Shown in pieces: positions 35,187 through 47,494 of a stretch of 64,000 nt of DNA. The notes below the pieces were generated by a model. The model was not told the origin of the DNA. It worked only from the letters and a program-made list of their open reading frames with translations, and made no database searches. Every line of letters begins with the position of its first letter. Within the stretch, counting starts at the first letter, position 1. Both the position numbers and the translations under genes were made by a program. Origin of the DNA: Hevea brasiliensis (Eukaryota; Streptophyta; Magnoliopsida; Malpighiales; Euphorbiaceae); the NCBI RefSeq assembly GCF_030052815.1, contig NC_079505.1, forward strand, positions 62,183,309 through 62,247,308, given 5' to 3'.

Positions 35187-36176
35187 AATCAGCAACCGAT
35201 TGTCAGTTGCTATTTTCTTTTAAAAATTGGGTGGAAATTTTTAAAGGAAAATTTTGCAACCGATTCGCAATTGGTTGCAAAATCGGATACTAATATTAAT
35301 CAATTTTAATCAATTGCAGAAATCTGTTACTATTAGCAATTAATTTGTAAATTGGTTGCAAATCAAAATAAAAAAAAAATGAGTGGAAATTTTTTGAGGG
35401 GAAAATCGGTTGCTAATAGCAATCGATTTTAATTGATTTTAAAAATCGGTTGTTATTAGCAACCGATTTGCAAGTCGATTGCAAATAAAAAAAAATTTGG
35501 GAGAGAGTTTTTGAAGAAAAAAAATAGGTTGTTATTAGCAACTGATTTTAATCGGTTATAAAAATCGATTGCTATTAACAACTGATTCACAAATATGTTG
35601 CAAATAAAAAAAAATTGATGGAAATTTTTGGGAGAAAAAATTGATTGTTGTTATCAATTGATTCACAAATCAGTTGCAAATCAAAAAAAAAAAAAAAAGG
35701 TAGAAATTTTTGGGAGAAAAAATTTAACAATCGATTTACAATTGGTTATAATAATCGGCTGCTATTAGTAATCGATAAGAAATTGGTAGCAAACAACAAC
35801 CAATAATCGATTGCTAATTTTTATAACAAATTATAAACCAATTGCTAAATCTAGAGCCAATTAAAATAATTCTTTAATTTAGCAACTGATTTCCTAAATT
35901 AGTTGCTGTTAGCAATAGATTTTAGCAATCGATTTTAAAATTGATTACTAATTATATATTTAAAGTTTTTATAATATCGATTAACAATTAATTATAAATC
36001 GGTTGCTAATAAAAACCAATTTAGCAACCGATTCTTGAATTGATTGTTAAATTTTTTTTAAATTAATTATTTTACTAAAAAAAATAAAAATCATAAATCA
36101 ATTATAAAATTGATTGCTAATAGCAACCGATTTCATTCAATTATAATAATCGGTTGCCAAACCTTTTTTTTTAGTG
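35187..36176. mobile_element. CACTA (En/Spm)-like terminal fragment with palindromic subterminal repeats
   Basis: About 1 kb is filled with degenerate copies of GCAACCGATT and its reverse complement AATCGGTTGC, often as near-palindromes such as CGGTTGCTAATAGCAATCG. The right edge reads AACC followed by a T-run and TAGTG at 36172-36176, which is CACTA in reverse complement. Dense short subterminal repeats in both orientations, the transposase-binding zone, plus a CACTA end are characteristic of this superfamily. The opposite end and a 3-bp duplication were not found. Confidence 0.7.
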
Positions 36177-37207
36177 GCCTATCTCCTGATGATAAGAACA
36201 GAAACAGTCTATTAACAGGGATCGTTGATAGTAATTAGCATTCTGGTTTTATTCATATTTCTAGCATATTTGCTTGCGAGCAGGGACATTGATCTTGCTA
36301 CTGTTTTTTCATTATTTGTAGCTGAGTCTATTTTTATTTTTTTTTTCTTATTATTGAACGAATCTGAAATTCCTTGATTTAATTATTGCACAGCTATTGG
36401 AATAAAGAAATTTTTCTTATTCTTCATTTTCTGATTCTTGATGTAAATTCCTAACTCTATCACTCCTCGATCCCATGAGTTCGGTTGTTTTATTGTAAAA
36501 GACGGCTATGGTTTGGAAATTAAGAAAATCAATTCCTCATGCGCTGGGTATAGTAGAAATAGTAATTGAAAACTTTATATTTGAATACATATAATAAATA
36601 AATTTATTGCTTATAAATATATATCATAGTTATTTCAACTATTATCTAAAATATTTTAACAATTAAATATTACTTTTTATGCTTATAAAATATTTTAATG
36701 TATAAAAAATTAATTTAGAAAAAACTATCCTTTTATTTATAAATTTTAATAAGAATAGCCTATTCATGAATTCAACCGGATCCAACATGATACAAATATA
36801 AAATATAATAATTTTTATAAAATAAAATTTAATTTAATAGTAAAATTAATGAGTTTTTATCTTAATATTACACTCCCGCAGTAATTTAGTGGTTAACTTG
36901 ATAAAATGACATTATTTCACTTCATTTCAACTCCTCACATCAGATGACTAAATATTATCTCGACTCAGAAGTGTAATGAAAAAAATGATAAAATATTTAA
37001 TGATTCGTTTCATTGAGTGTCATTTTAGGTACAATAATAAATTTTTTTTATAAGATTCAATTAAATTATGAACGTTAATCAGTGATTTCTAGCTTTGGAT
37101 ATAAAGAAATTACAATGCCATACTTAGAGAGTCCTATTTTTTTAAGGTAAAAAGAAAAAAAAAACTTAGTATTACATAGTTGTTTATAGATTTATGAAGT
37201 CCCGAGT

Positions 37208-37263
<56 letters not shown>

Positions 37264-37396
37264 AAGTCCCAATTTCATTGTATAAGAAAAACCCAATAGG
37301 CTTCTACCAAGGGGCTCGGCAATTTATTTCAAGAGGTGATCCTGTTGTAATATATTATTGAATTTCAAAGCAGACAAACTTACCATCTAAACAATT
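36177..37396. other. Spacer downstream of the chloroplast-protein gene
   Basis: AT-rich DNA with a long TA microsatellite (about 37209-37258). It must include the 3' UTR of the gene ending at 37397. No coding sequence was recognised. Confidence 0.55.
37209..37258. repeat. (TA)n microsatellite
   Basis: About 24 TA units in a pure run, 140 bp beyond the stop codon of the minus-strand gene. Confidence 0.95.
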
Positions 37397-37565
37397 TCAA
37401 ACCTCTTCTTCCCTTGAGATGGAAAATACAAGAAAAAAACATAAAGGAATAACAAGAAAAGCAGCAACCTTTAGCAAGTCCTCAGTCTCCTTTGAGATCA
37501 CTCCAATCCTTGACCAATCTCCACTATACCTAAACATTCAATTAATGCTTGTATATTTGAGACTT

Positions 37566-37605
<40 letters not shown>

Positions 37606-37871
37606 CACACACGCAAGCAAAATTAAAAAAAAAAAAATAAAGCTTACCCAGCGTCAATGAAGCCTAATCCAGACACAGCAATTGCTGATTGAGCCAAAAA
37701 TTTACTAGAAAGTCTGAGTGGAAAAATGGGTTCTTGTTGGGTTGTCGAATTCTGAGAGAAATCCCTCTTCTTAGCTAAAGTGGTAGCATTTCTTCTGCAA
37801 TTTTTGTTTGGACGATAGAGATTAGGAGAAGAAAGATTGTTAAAGAAAAAGCTTCTTTCTATGGCTACCAT
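37397..37871 (-). CDS. Small plastid-targeted membrane protein of unknown function
   Basis: Two exons (37871-37648 and 37529-37397, GT-AG, phase 2) encode 118 aa. The first 45-55 residues are rich in Ser, Asn, Arg and Lys and poor in acid, as expected for a chloroplast transit peptide. A conserved-looking core follows: GLGFIDAGYSGDWSRIGVIS then KETEDLLK. One hydrophobic segment (VAAFLVIPLCFFLVFSI, about 95-111) is followed by a short acidic tail REEEV. From memory this resembles a small conserved family of land-plant chloroplast proteins without assigned function; that memory is not checked here. The 118-bp intron contains a GA microsatellite (37567-37602) and a poly(A) run. The gene is on the same strand as the CLU gene but 3.5 kb or more upstream. 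Confidence 0.85.
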
Positions 37872-38789
37872 TTTCTTTCAGTTATCTCTGGGCCTCTTGT
37901 GAACTTTTGGGTTTGACCATCTTATCCTTATCCTTTATTGCATCTGAAAAGGGAGCTAAGGTCACACCACCAACCAATCGAATGGAAAGCCTTTTCTTCT
38001 TTTTTTTTTTTTTAAACAAATTAACTAAACATTAAGTCTCTTCCAAAATTAAGCCTATTTGATTTAACCGACGCATATACTTCATAGTTATTACGGTTAG
38101 TTGGTGATTGACGATGAATAATATTGACAACGGATAATATTAAGTGTTTAATAAAATTATATTTAATTATTATTATTATTTATATATAAAATATTAATAA
38201 AAATATATATAATATATTTATTTTATTATTAAGATAAATATAATATTATTAAATTTATTATATCACATAATTTATTTTATTTTTAAAATAAATATATAAT
38301 TATTAATATAAAGTGTTCACAATAAATATGTGTGTACGCTGGGCAATTTTAGTGAATAAAGGTTATTTTTATTAAATAATGAAAAAGTTAAATTATTGTT
38401 CATCAATAACAGCTGCAGCTAAGGGAAGTTGCCTATCGATTATCAATCATGTATTTTTAATTTTATCAAATATATTGATTCAGATGTTTGAATGTCCATT
38501 AACTATCATTTGCATCAATAGTTGAACTAAATACCCAATGTGATTATTATTATTATTTTTTAAATGATTTAATACTTTTTTAAATAAAAATAATTAATAG
38601 TTACTTAAATGTGTTACTGTAAAAAAATTAACAAATTAATTTTTGATGCTGTTTCATCTTTTTCGATTTGAATTTTTCTGTATAACAATTAAGTGTGAGT
38701 TTATCACCTTTTTATGAGTTATTTAACGAAAAGATTACCTCTTATTATAATTTACTAGTTATTAGTGGATCTAAAACGTTTTTTATGAG

Positions 38790-38842
<53 letters not shown>

Positions 38843-39150
38843 ACATTCCGGCTATTATAATTCTTAATTTATCTTTTTTTTTAATAGATAAAACACATGC
38901 ACCAATGAATTAATGACAAGAAGAGACCGTTATTAAAACTTCTTATTCAAATGACTACAAAAATTATTCCGAAAATACATTTTGTAATGCATATAAATTC
39001 AGAAAAGTTAATTACTATTACTGCATAAGAAAGCAAAGATAAAGGTAATATTTTTCTTTTATTGGACAAAATAGTCTAACATATTAATTTAATAAATTCT
39101 AAAATTTTTTTTATGAATTTTCAATTATTTTTTAATTATTTATATATAAT
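37872..39150. other. AT-rich spacer with a (TA)n tract
   Basis: Upstream region of the small plastid-protein gene, followed by AT-rich DNA with a pure TA microsatellite (about 38793-38838). No coding sequence or clear element ends were found. Confidence 0.55.
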
Positions 39151-39526
39151 TGTAACGCTTATGCTCCAATCACTAGAGAAATTATTCGCTTTGGTCCGCC
39201 ACATCCTGAGCCTCACGGTTTTGTCCCATAGGTAGAATGGAGAACTTTTCAGCAGGTCATCTATCTTAAGATTTCTCTCAAGCGAGCACGCTTAATCCCG
39301 GAATTCTTCCAACTCTCCAGGCCATTCTACCAAAATGCGCCTCTAGTGATTAGTTTCCCCCATTTCAATGTATGATTCGGTTCATTCTTGTCCTCCATTC
39401 AATCAAGGTCTCAAGCGAGGCACCGCCTCCAACCGTAGATTATTTCCCCTTGGCGCAGAGGACATTACAAGCCCACTAGCTTCTGCCTGGTTCGTCCTCG
39501 AACCACATATCTACTAGAGGGAGTCC

Positions 39527-39539
39527 GGCTCTGATACCA
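39527..39539 (-). other. Primer-binding site (tRNA-Met) of the Cassandra-type element
   Basis: The minus strand reads TGGTATCAGAGCC. It is followed by about 57 bp and then the left LTR, as in compact Cassandra copies where the interior between primer site and 3' LTR is very short. The expected 5' LTR is not adjacent on the other side. Confidence 0.85.
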
Positions 39540-41479
39540 TCTCTACTCAGGTCCTAAGCCTATGTGCCATTTTCCACCATCCTTTTTGTTCGTCATGCCT
39601 ATTTGAACCATTAGGTTTATTTTTATTTAACTTACTACTTATTAATTCATTTCTTTGCCTGATAGAACAGTTCAGGACACCATTGCACATCATATAACTT
39701 TTGCTTGCTCTGGTTGCATTCCTCAACTAACTTTCTTCATACTATTATAAACTTAAATGGATCTTATCCCAGTACTACCTATTCCCTCTTAGGAATAGGA
39801 ATAGATAGAGTTTGACCCATATCCTGCAACTCTAAACTCTATGGTTTGGCTCCTAACACTACTCCAATTTGACCTGCTTTGAGTTTCGCACTTCTAGATT
39901 TTATACCGTGATAATTATTCTCCCTAGTGTCGCTCTTTATTCTTACTTTTCTGTTTACCTCCTTTACCTTTCCTAGGACTGCATTTGCCTTCTTTAAATC
40001 CTGACTCTATTTTTTCTAATCTTATCATAGTATGGACTTTTCAATTTATTTCTTAACCAACTCGTTTACCTCACCCATAACTCAACTTTGGCTACTTTAT
40101 TTTTTTAGTCTTATTCTCTTTCTTGACCCGATTGTCGTGTCATAAACTTATACCTTTTTACCATCTCTAATAAGTCATCTACACTTCAATGTTACTCTGA
40201 ATCGGTCATCTAACCACTCTAGCCAGATCTTTTATTAACATTTGTGTCATTTCTCTATTACATTTAAACCAATTATTCAAATTTTCATTTTTATATTGCC
40301 TTTTATCTACTGAGATATTCTATGACTTATTTTTACTTATTTACAATCATTGTCCTCTAATTACTTAACTACAAACTACCCTTTAGTACCTCAAAGTGAG
40401 AATTTACAAGATCCCCTCCTTCCCTTATTACTCAAAAGCTTTACATCCATCAAAATCTGATCCCTTATGATCCTTACAATGAAAATTGTACTCTCCCTAA
40501 AGGGGTACCTGAGCCATTATTTCCTATCACACTACAGTCCCATTTGGGACATCATTCCTCAGATAATTATATTAGTGGTACTCTTCTGTCTCTCCTGAGA
40601 AGACATTACAATACTCTTACAGCATAACTGACTGCAAGAGAGGTACTATATCTACCGCATTACCACAACCATATAAAGCTATCTGCTCTCTTTTCATACT
40701 GTAAGTCCCTTAAAGCATCATTTTACAGGTTATGAACATAATCCATAGCATCCTGTCTCTTTTAGAGAAGCAAAACTGTACGCTGCGCCTTGTTGCTACA
40801 CAAAGAAGATATTGTTTTTCACTAAACTTTAGGCAAAAGGTCTATTGAAATGCCAAAACTATCTAAGACCCCATATTGGAAACCAAATGGCCTCGCCCTA
40901 TAGGTGTTACCTTTAATTTATGACTATACTAGAACCTCTAGTCTTATAGCATTTCCTGATGTAACTATAGCTCATGCTAAGGTAAACGAGTCACTAACTC
41001 TAACTACCTTACAACTGTGACATTTTGATATTTTAGCTCTAGGGTTTTAAATCCCTAACTAGGATTTCCAAACTCCTTTGCAGTAATAGAGCCCTGTTCT
41101 GGCATAATTGTATCAAAGTAGAGACTGTCTGCAAACATCCTCATCATGAGCACCACGAGAAGCTCATAGCTTTACACAATAATTCCATGTCGGTACTGTA
41201 ATCTGCAGCTTAAGCACAAACATCGAGAACATTGCATAGTTACTACAGTACATCCAACATACCAGAACATTGCATAGTTACTACGATACATCCCACATAC
41301 ATTGCATCGAGAACATTTCCACTCTTTTATCTATCCTGACTCCACTGATACCATGAACTTACTTTGACTGGCTATTCATTAATGACTGTTCGCAACAATA
41401 TCCTCACTCCCATTTAGGGCAGCTATACTACTAAAAATCACCTTTAGGTTCTCGTGCCTTACACTAGATAGGCACACCA
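39540..41479. other. Unassigned 1.9-kb interior between primer site and right Cassandra-type LTR
   Basis: The sequence is CT-rich on the plus strand, with no reading frame of note. A local tandem repeat (about 41218-41312) shares GAACATTGCATAGTTACTAC and CATCGAGAACATT. It could be an insertion, or captured DNA carried by the element. No coding domain was recognised. Confidence 0.5.
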
Positions 41480-41870
41480 CTTAATGCCTCTGCTCCAACC
41501 ACTAGAGGAATTGTCCGCTTTGGCCTACTCCATCCTGAGCCTCACAGTTTTGTCCCATAGGTGGAATGGAGAACTTCCCAGGAGGTCACCCATCCTAGGA
41601 TTTCTCTTAAGCGAGCACGCTTAACCCCAGAGTTCTTCCAACTCTAGGCCATTTCACCAAAAGGAGCCTCTTATGATTAGTTTTTCCCATTTCAATGTAT
41701 GATTTGGTTCATTCTTGCCCCCCATTCGGTTAAGGTCTCAAGCGAGGCCCCGCTTCCAACCGTAGATTATTTCCCCTTGCCACATGGGATGTTACAATAA
41801 TAAGGTGTAATTTTTTTTATTAAAAAAAATTCATTATTTCTAAATCATGAACATCGACAAGAACATAAAG

Positions 41871-42721
41871 GCATAATTATTTTCTCTATCCTCTCTCTAT
41901 TTGTTCAGAGAGAGAAAACTCTTCGAATTTTTTCCTTTTAATTTCTAAGATTAGGTCTCTTTTTTTACCAGTGCGTGGTTGTCCCCTACCTAGAGGCTCT
42001 CCATTCGTTCGCCCGGATGTAAGTTCCTCCCTCCCCATCTCCAGGCAGGGTGGTGGAAATAGATTTTGTGGCTTTGTTTTTGCTTTTGTAGATCTTAGGG
42101 TATGCAGAGAGGATTTATTTTTGGATCTGCTTAGTGTGGTGCTTCTGTTTCTTTTGCTTTGTTTTACACAAGTGAGATGAAGGAGATATTAATCTATGAG
42201 CCTGGTCATCTCAGGGACTCTCAGTGCCTCCTTGAAGATTTTCCGTCCCCTAATGACTCTAAGAGAATGAGATTGTCAAAGAGCTCTGCCATTGCTCCTC
42301 CTTCTTCTCCAACATTTCCATGGTTTTTAAGCTTTAAGCTTTTGTTTTCTTGGCTTTAGTTAGTCACTCAAAGATGCTAAGATGTTTGTGTTTGGAGCTT
42401 TCTTGGACACTTCCTTCAACCTTGCATGGTATGTTAAAACTCCTCTTTGGTGAGTTGATCCCAGGTAGCTGGTTGGCAAAGGCAGGTGATGCTAATCTGT
42501 TATATTTTTTCAGTGTTTTTTTGCCTCTGGTTTTCTTTGGGTGGAGCTCCAATCTCTTAGGATTTCTTTCTTTTGGGTTTGGTTTGTTGATTGGGCCGAT
42601 AACTACAATGTAGCCTATATTTCTTTTCTATTTAAAGTGTGGGCTTGTTGCCTAACTTGGACTTGTAATTCTACTCATATGAATGAAAGAACGAACTTAC
42701 CTTTGGGGGAAAAAAAGCAAT
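41871..42721 (+). mobile_element. Retroposon-like insert with A-rich tail and target duplication
   Basis: About 850 bp flanked by AACATAAAG (41862-41870 and 42722-42730) ends in GGGGGAAAAAAAGCAAT. The start is CT-rich, like an mRNA leader, and base composition is less AT-rich than the surroundings. Short reading frames (41971-42180, 42159-42359, 42350-42613) show no domain. A duplication plus an A-rich 3' end indicates insertion by target-primed reverse transcription. It may be a nonautonomous LINE-derived element or a retrocopy of an unrecognised transcript. Confidence 0.6.
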
Positions 42722-42910
42722 AACATAAAGATAAACCTTATTAGAAACATCTTCCATAATCGCAGTTGCTTTAGAAAGGGAAAGAGATCAATTAGCTATA
42801 GGGTAAAAACTTACCCAAACCTTAAATATTGACTCAAGATATAAAAGTGCTTCTAATTAATAACACAAGGAGAAGGAAAAAGCCAAAGTATATGAAGGGT
42901 TAAGATGAGC

Positions 42911-43878
42911 TGAACAATTTAGTCCCAGAATTTTGGTTAAATCTACAACTTAGTCTTGTAATTTTAAAACCAAATAATTTAGTCCTTTACATCTTAATAA
43001 ATGTACAAATTAGTCCATGCTCAGCAAATGCTAGTTGTAGTATGAGTTTCAACGAAGCCAACTTAATCATTAGTAAAGCCAAAGTTAGAATTACCATTAA
43101 TTCCCCGTTAAATTTGCCAAAAATTATCAAAATGTTATTAATTATATTTTCAAGCTAAAACCAATTTAGTCTTTGAGATTTTATTTTATTAACAATTTAG
43201 TTCTTGTACTTTTAGAATGCAAGTCCCATTAAATTAAAAAAAAATTAAATTTAAATTATATTTATTAAAAATATGAATTAATTATTTTAAGGTTCTTAAA
43301 AAATTTTGGTTAATTATAAAATCATCTATATATTTGTAAATCACCCTCGTCATTGCTATTTATTTCATTATTATTTTAATAATATATAAATAATTTTATA
43401 TATTTTTATCAATTTATAATATTATAAAATCTAGATACAAATTGGTAGTAAAATAAAATCTCAAGGACTAAGTTGTTTTCATATTGAAAAATAGAATTAA
43501 GGGCATTTTGGTCCTTTTTTTTAATTTGACAATGAATTAACAGTGATTTTAATAACAAAGACTAATTTGTAGGTTTATTAAAATATCAATGAGTAAATTG
43601 CTTAGTTTTAAAACTACAGATATTAAGTTGTAGGTTTAACCAAACCTTAGAGAAATTTTAATAAAACAAAACCTCAGTGATTAAATTGTTCTTAAGTTAA
43701 AAATAGAGTTAAGGATATTTTGGTCTTTTTACTAGAACTAATGGAAGCTTAACTGAGATTCTAATATTAGGGATTAATTTGTATCATTATTAAGATGTCA
43801 ATAACAAAATTGCTTAGTTTTGAAATTACAAGGACTGAATTATAGGTTAACCAAATCTCAATGACTAATTATAGTTTA
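42911..43878. mobile_element. Long-TIR MITE, possibly MULE-like
   Basis: The ends are inverted repeats of about 80 bp: the left reads AACAATTTAGTCCCAGAATT then TTGGTTAAA, and the reversed right reads AACTATAATTAGTCATTGAG then ATTTGGTTAAC. The motif AATTTAGTC..TTGTAATTTTAAAAC recurs inside in both orientations. No transposase and no clear target duplication were seen. Confidence 0.65.
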
Positions 43879-45353
43879 CAAAAAAGAAAAAAAAAAGTCA
43901 ACGTGTTTCAAATTTTTTATACTCAATGTCATAGTTATTGGAATGTGGTATCCAAAATGTGGTATGGGTAATACTCCAAGGGGACGGAATGTTCTCCTGC
44001 GATTGATTTACAAGGACCGAAATTTAACTGATGGTCAGATAGAACAAGCAACTAAAACCCTAATTGGATTAGTAAATAAGTTAGAGATTCTACTGTAACC
44101 GGTGATGAAGTATCTTCGACTGCTAAACATGGGAGGATAAAATATAAAAGGGAAGAAAATCTTAGATATTTTCTAGAAACTATTTTTCTCTACATACTCT
44201 ACAACCTTCTTATTCTCACTTTCCCTTTCCCTTCTTCCCCTTCCTCCACTTTCTATTTCCCTTCCTTTACAAATGCTTATAGATGAGAGAAACCCAAATG
44301 CATTCTAGTCCTAAGAATGCCAAAGAAAGCCATAAGGAGAAAATCATAAAAGAAAAAAGGGGACAGAAACCTTAGAAGCATATAACAAGTACCCTTTTAT
44401 TTGCACTTCTTCTTTCAACTAAAAGATTTAAATAGTAACAAGAGTAGATAGGATTATTCTCAAGAAGTATTTAATGTTAGGGTTTAGATGGATTAATTGT
44501 ATTAGGAAATGATAAAATGATCCATTAAGGGAAAATGAATATTATTAATCTAAAAGCTTACTTAGAAGAATTAAAGATAACGATAATCTTTGAGAATAAG
44601 TAATGGAGGTGATTGGATGAGTAGAATAAAAGAATAAACCTAAAATGGGTAATTTGGAAATGCAGGTTTGGTGGCGAAAGCATTAAGTTTGACAGTTGAA
44701 CTACATAAATAATAATGTAAACAGTAGGAAACCATGCATGCAGCTTTGAGTGCTGAAGATGCACATGATCGACTATGAAGGTTTCCTACATCTAAAATAT
44801 AAAGTATAATTAAATTCTAATAAAAATAGTTAGCATAATATATATTGTATGCTTCTATTTGTAGACTTATAGGGATAGAGTTTCAAGGGTTAAAAAGAGA
44901 GATGCCTAATTAAAAGTACGTGTCAAGGGTAAAGGCACGACTATCCAGGTGAGTAAAAATTACAAAATATTTTCTTAAATTATTGTTTTACTATACATGT
45001 GCATTCATGCATCATCTAACTATTTTAAATTAGATATATTGCATGCATGATTGCATTGTATAATTAAATATATTTAACTCATGAAGGTGTTGCATATTAT
45101 TTATATGTGTTGTGCTGGTAGATGATCCAATGGTTCCCAATAGGAAGGATATAAGAAAGTAAAGAAAAGAGCATGCATACAGATATGAGCTCACATATGA
45201 AAGAAAGGAAAGGGATGTTCAGGTAAGGCATTTCTGTGTCTCTAGACCCATTGATTGATATGATATGTTAAGAGGAAGTCTTGAGGAGCTCCTATAATCG
45301 GCTGGGCATAATGGACATATATATTATAGGAAAGTAAAGGGATGGGGGAACTG
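43879..45353. other. Spacer left of the copia element, nothing recognised
   Basis: AT-rich DNA without a supported gene. A pyrimidine-rich patch occurs at about 44205-44270. The last five bases (AACTG, 45349-45353) are the left target-site duplication of the copia element. Confidence 0.55.
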
Positions 45354-47481
45354 TGATGGCTTGGGAAGCGTGGGTTTGGGCCATAGGTAGGTTGGATTTC
45401 AAAATTTTATCTAGGGTTACATGCTAGCATACCATAGTAGATTATGAACCTAGCCAACCTCCTATGCCTATGGGTGTGCCAAAACACCTTTTAGCATGTT
45501 TTATTAGTTCATTTGCCATTAAGGATTGGTGTTTAGTATTTAACCACATTAAATGCTAATTAAAAGAGGGATGAAGTTCAACTAAACTCAAAGGCACTGA
45601 ATCAACCTTCTTAATTTCCTTTGGGAGTTTCCAAGAGCTCTAATTGTAGCTTCTCTAGCTTGTTCACCACAAGCTCACCAAGGATCACTAAATTGTAGCC
45701 CTAATCCTATCTTGAAGCTTGCCAACCATTAAAAACTTAGGGTTTTGCTTTTGGTGAAGGTTTTATGGATGTAGTGCACTAGAAACCCTTTCTCGTATTT
45801 TTGATTCAAGAGAAAAGAAAGCTTTCTCTTAGCTATCAATGGAAGAAAAATAGAGGAGCGAGAGCTAGTGTGCCGACCAACAAGAAGAGGAAGAAGAAGA
45901 CTGCATCTTCCTTTTGTCTTGCATTTATATACAAGAGATAAAATCTAACTAATTGGTGCCACATGTCAAGCCATGATTTAATCTCCCTTTAATTTTTCTC
46001 AATCTCATTAAGACAAGTGTTAAAGCTTGATTAAATCATCATAAAGTTGTCTTCCATCATAGGAAGAAAAGTGGCATACTCATATGGGTGCCACGTGTTA
46101 CCATCTCATGGTGCCATGTGTCACCATGTAAAATTACCAATTTGCCTCTTGTTTGCAATTTTAAGTTCTCAATCCAAAATTGTATTTTCTCCTTTAAATT
46201 AATTTATATCACATATAAATTAATGATATAAATTAATTAATTAATTAATCTCTATTAATTAATTTCACCATTTGATTTATATTTAAACTCTTTAAATATA
46301 AATCTAATTTATGTTATACATCTAATAATCTAGATTTGGTTTCAAGTCATGCTAGGGACTTTGCAATCTCATTGCAAACCAAACCTATTTAATTAATTAA
46401 TTAAACTCTTTAATTAATTAATTAAATCATATTTTAATTGGTGATTAACTTGTGTATATGTATAACTTACTAGGCTCATTACTAATTGGCAATGAGAAAT
46501 GATATCAACTCTTAATATCATTAGAACTCTTTCTTACCGCAAATGATTTCTCTAAATCAATTTAGGCATCTCATAGACCATGGTTAACACCTAGCATAGC
46601 ATGCCATGGCCACCCAATTAGTAATAAGGAATACATTAAATGAACCTTTAATCATATGTTACCATACACTAAAATCTTTCCGTTACAAAACCCTAATTCT
46701 AGCTGGAGTCATGGTTAATGTCAAACTCCATTTGCTATGAATCTTATGCTCTCTTTTAATTCTAGTTCTTGATTAATTAGACTTTCTTGTCAGAAACACC
46801 TTTCTGGCTAAGTCTATCTGTCCTGGCCAGGAACTTGAATCATCAAGAATAATTAAATGAACATAGGATTTTATCCCTATTTACTTAGGGTAACGGATCC
46901 TACCTTGATCAACACCTATCTCCATATATAACTAGTAGGAGCCAGCACATGCTCATATACCCATACACAGTACGAGTATGAAAGCAATATCAAACTCAAA
47001 CTACCTATATACAAGATAACTGTGTTATCTCAGGTCTAAAGATTATATGCACTAATTCGATATATGACAATGCAATGACAAGAGTAAACTCCATGTGCTT
47101 ATCATAAGTGTCACTAGTTTGGCCTACTTATCATCTATAAGTGCTTATCATGTTTGTTATGTGGCATGAGACTCACCACTCTAACTTATTTATATCTCAT
47201 ATTAATACTTTGGGAACAGACATGATTACAATATTTCTGGATAAGTCATGTCCTTTGTGAAATATCCTCGATTGTGAACTAATTAATGATACTTTGTACT
47301 AGAAATACTGCCACTCATGTTCTTAACAACTTAAGAATAGTATTTTTTTAACAAAATATCAATGGACCTTCTCAATTACACATAAATAAATTATATAAAC
47401 AGAAAAGTGTAATTGCCTTTTATTAATAAAATATGTACAAGATACATACAAAATGATATGCTCTAGGGCATACTACTTACA
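45354..47481 (-). mobile_element. 3' LTR of the copia element (2128 bp)
   Basis: On the minus strand it begins TGTAAGTAGTATGCCC just after the purine-rich GCTAGTGGGAGAT (47494-47482) and ends GGCTTCCCAAGCCATCA-like at 45354. A TATA-like sequence (minus TATATAAAT, 45931-45923) lies about 570 bp from the 3' end and would direct transcription from the LTR. Confidence 0.95.
45923..45931 (-). promoter_or_regulatory. Candidate TATA box in copia 3' LTR
   Basis: The minus strand reads TGTATATAAATGCAAG. The same sequence occurs at the matching position of the other LTR, which supports a conserved role. Confidence 0.55.
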
Positions 47482-47494
47482 ATCTCCCACTAGC

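Larger units (their letters stand above)
39151..41796 (-). mobile_element. Cassandra-type element with 5S-like LTRs and an oversized interior
   Basis: Two direct repeats of about 318 bp (39151-39469 and about 41480-41796) carry TGTAAC..TTACA ends; the inner edge of the right copy is eroded. On the minus strand each contains a 5S rRNA-derived segment: the right copy keeps GGATGGGTGACCTCCTGGGA and TTAAGCGTGCT, diagnostic of Cassandra TRIMs. Flanks ATAAT and ATAAG match at 4 of 5. A tRNA-Met primer site (minus TGGTATCAGAGCC, 39527-39539) lies close to the left LTR, which is the 3' LTR. Typical Cassandra elements are under 1 kb; here about 1.9 kb of unrecognised noncoding DNA separates the primer site from the right LTR. 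Confidence 0.85.

Noticed and set aside
34911..35195. 94-codon minus-strand reading frame
   Set aside because: The product is almost all Phe, Ser and Leu from a purine-rich tract; no domain.
38085..38560. Possible hAT-type MITE upstream of the plastid-protein gene
   Set aside because: I could not match inverted ends or an 8-bp duplication.
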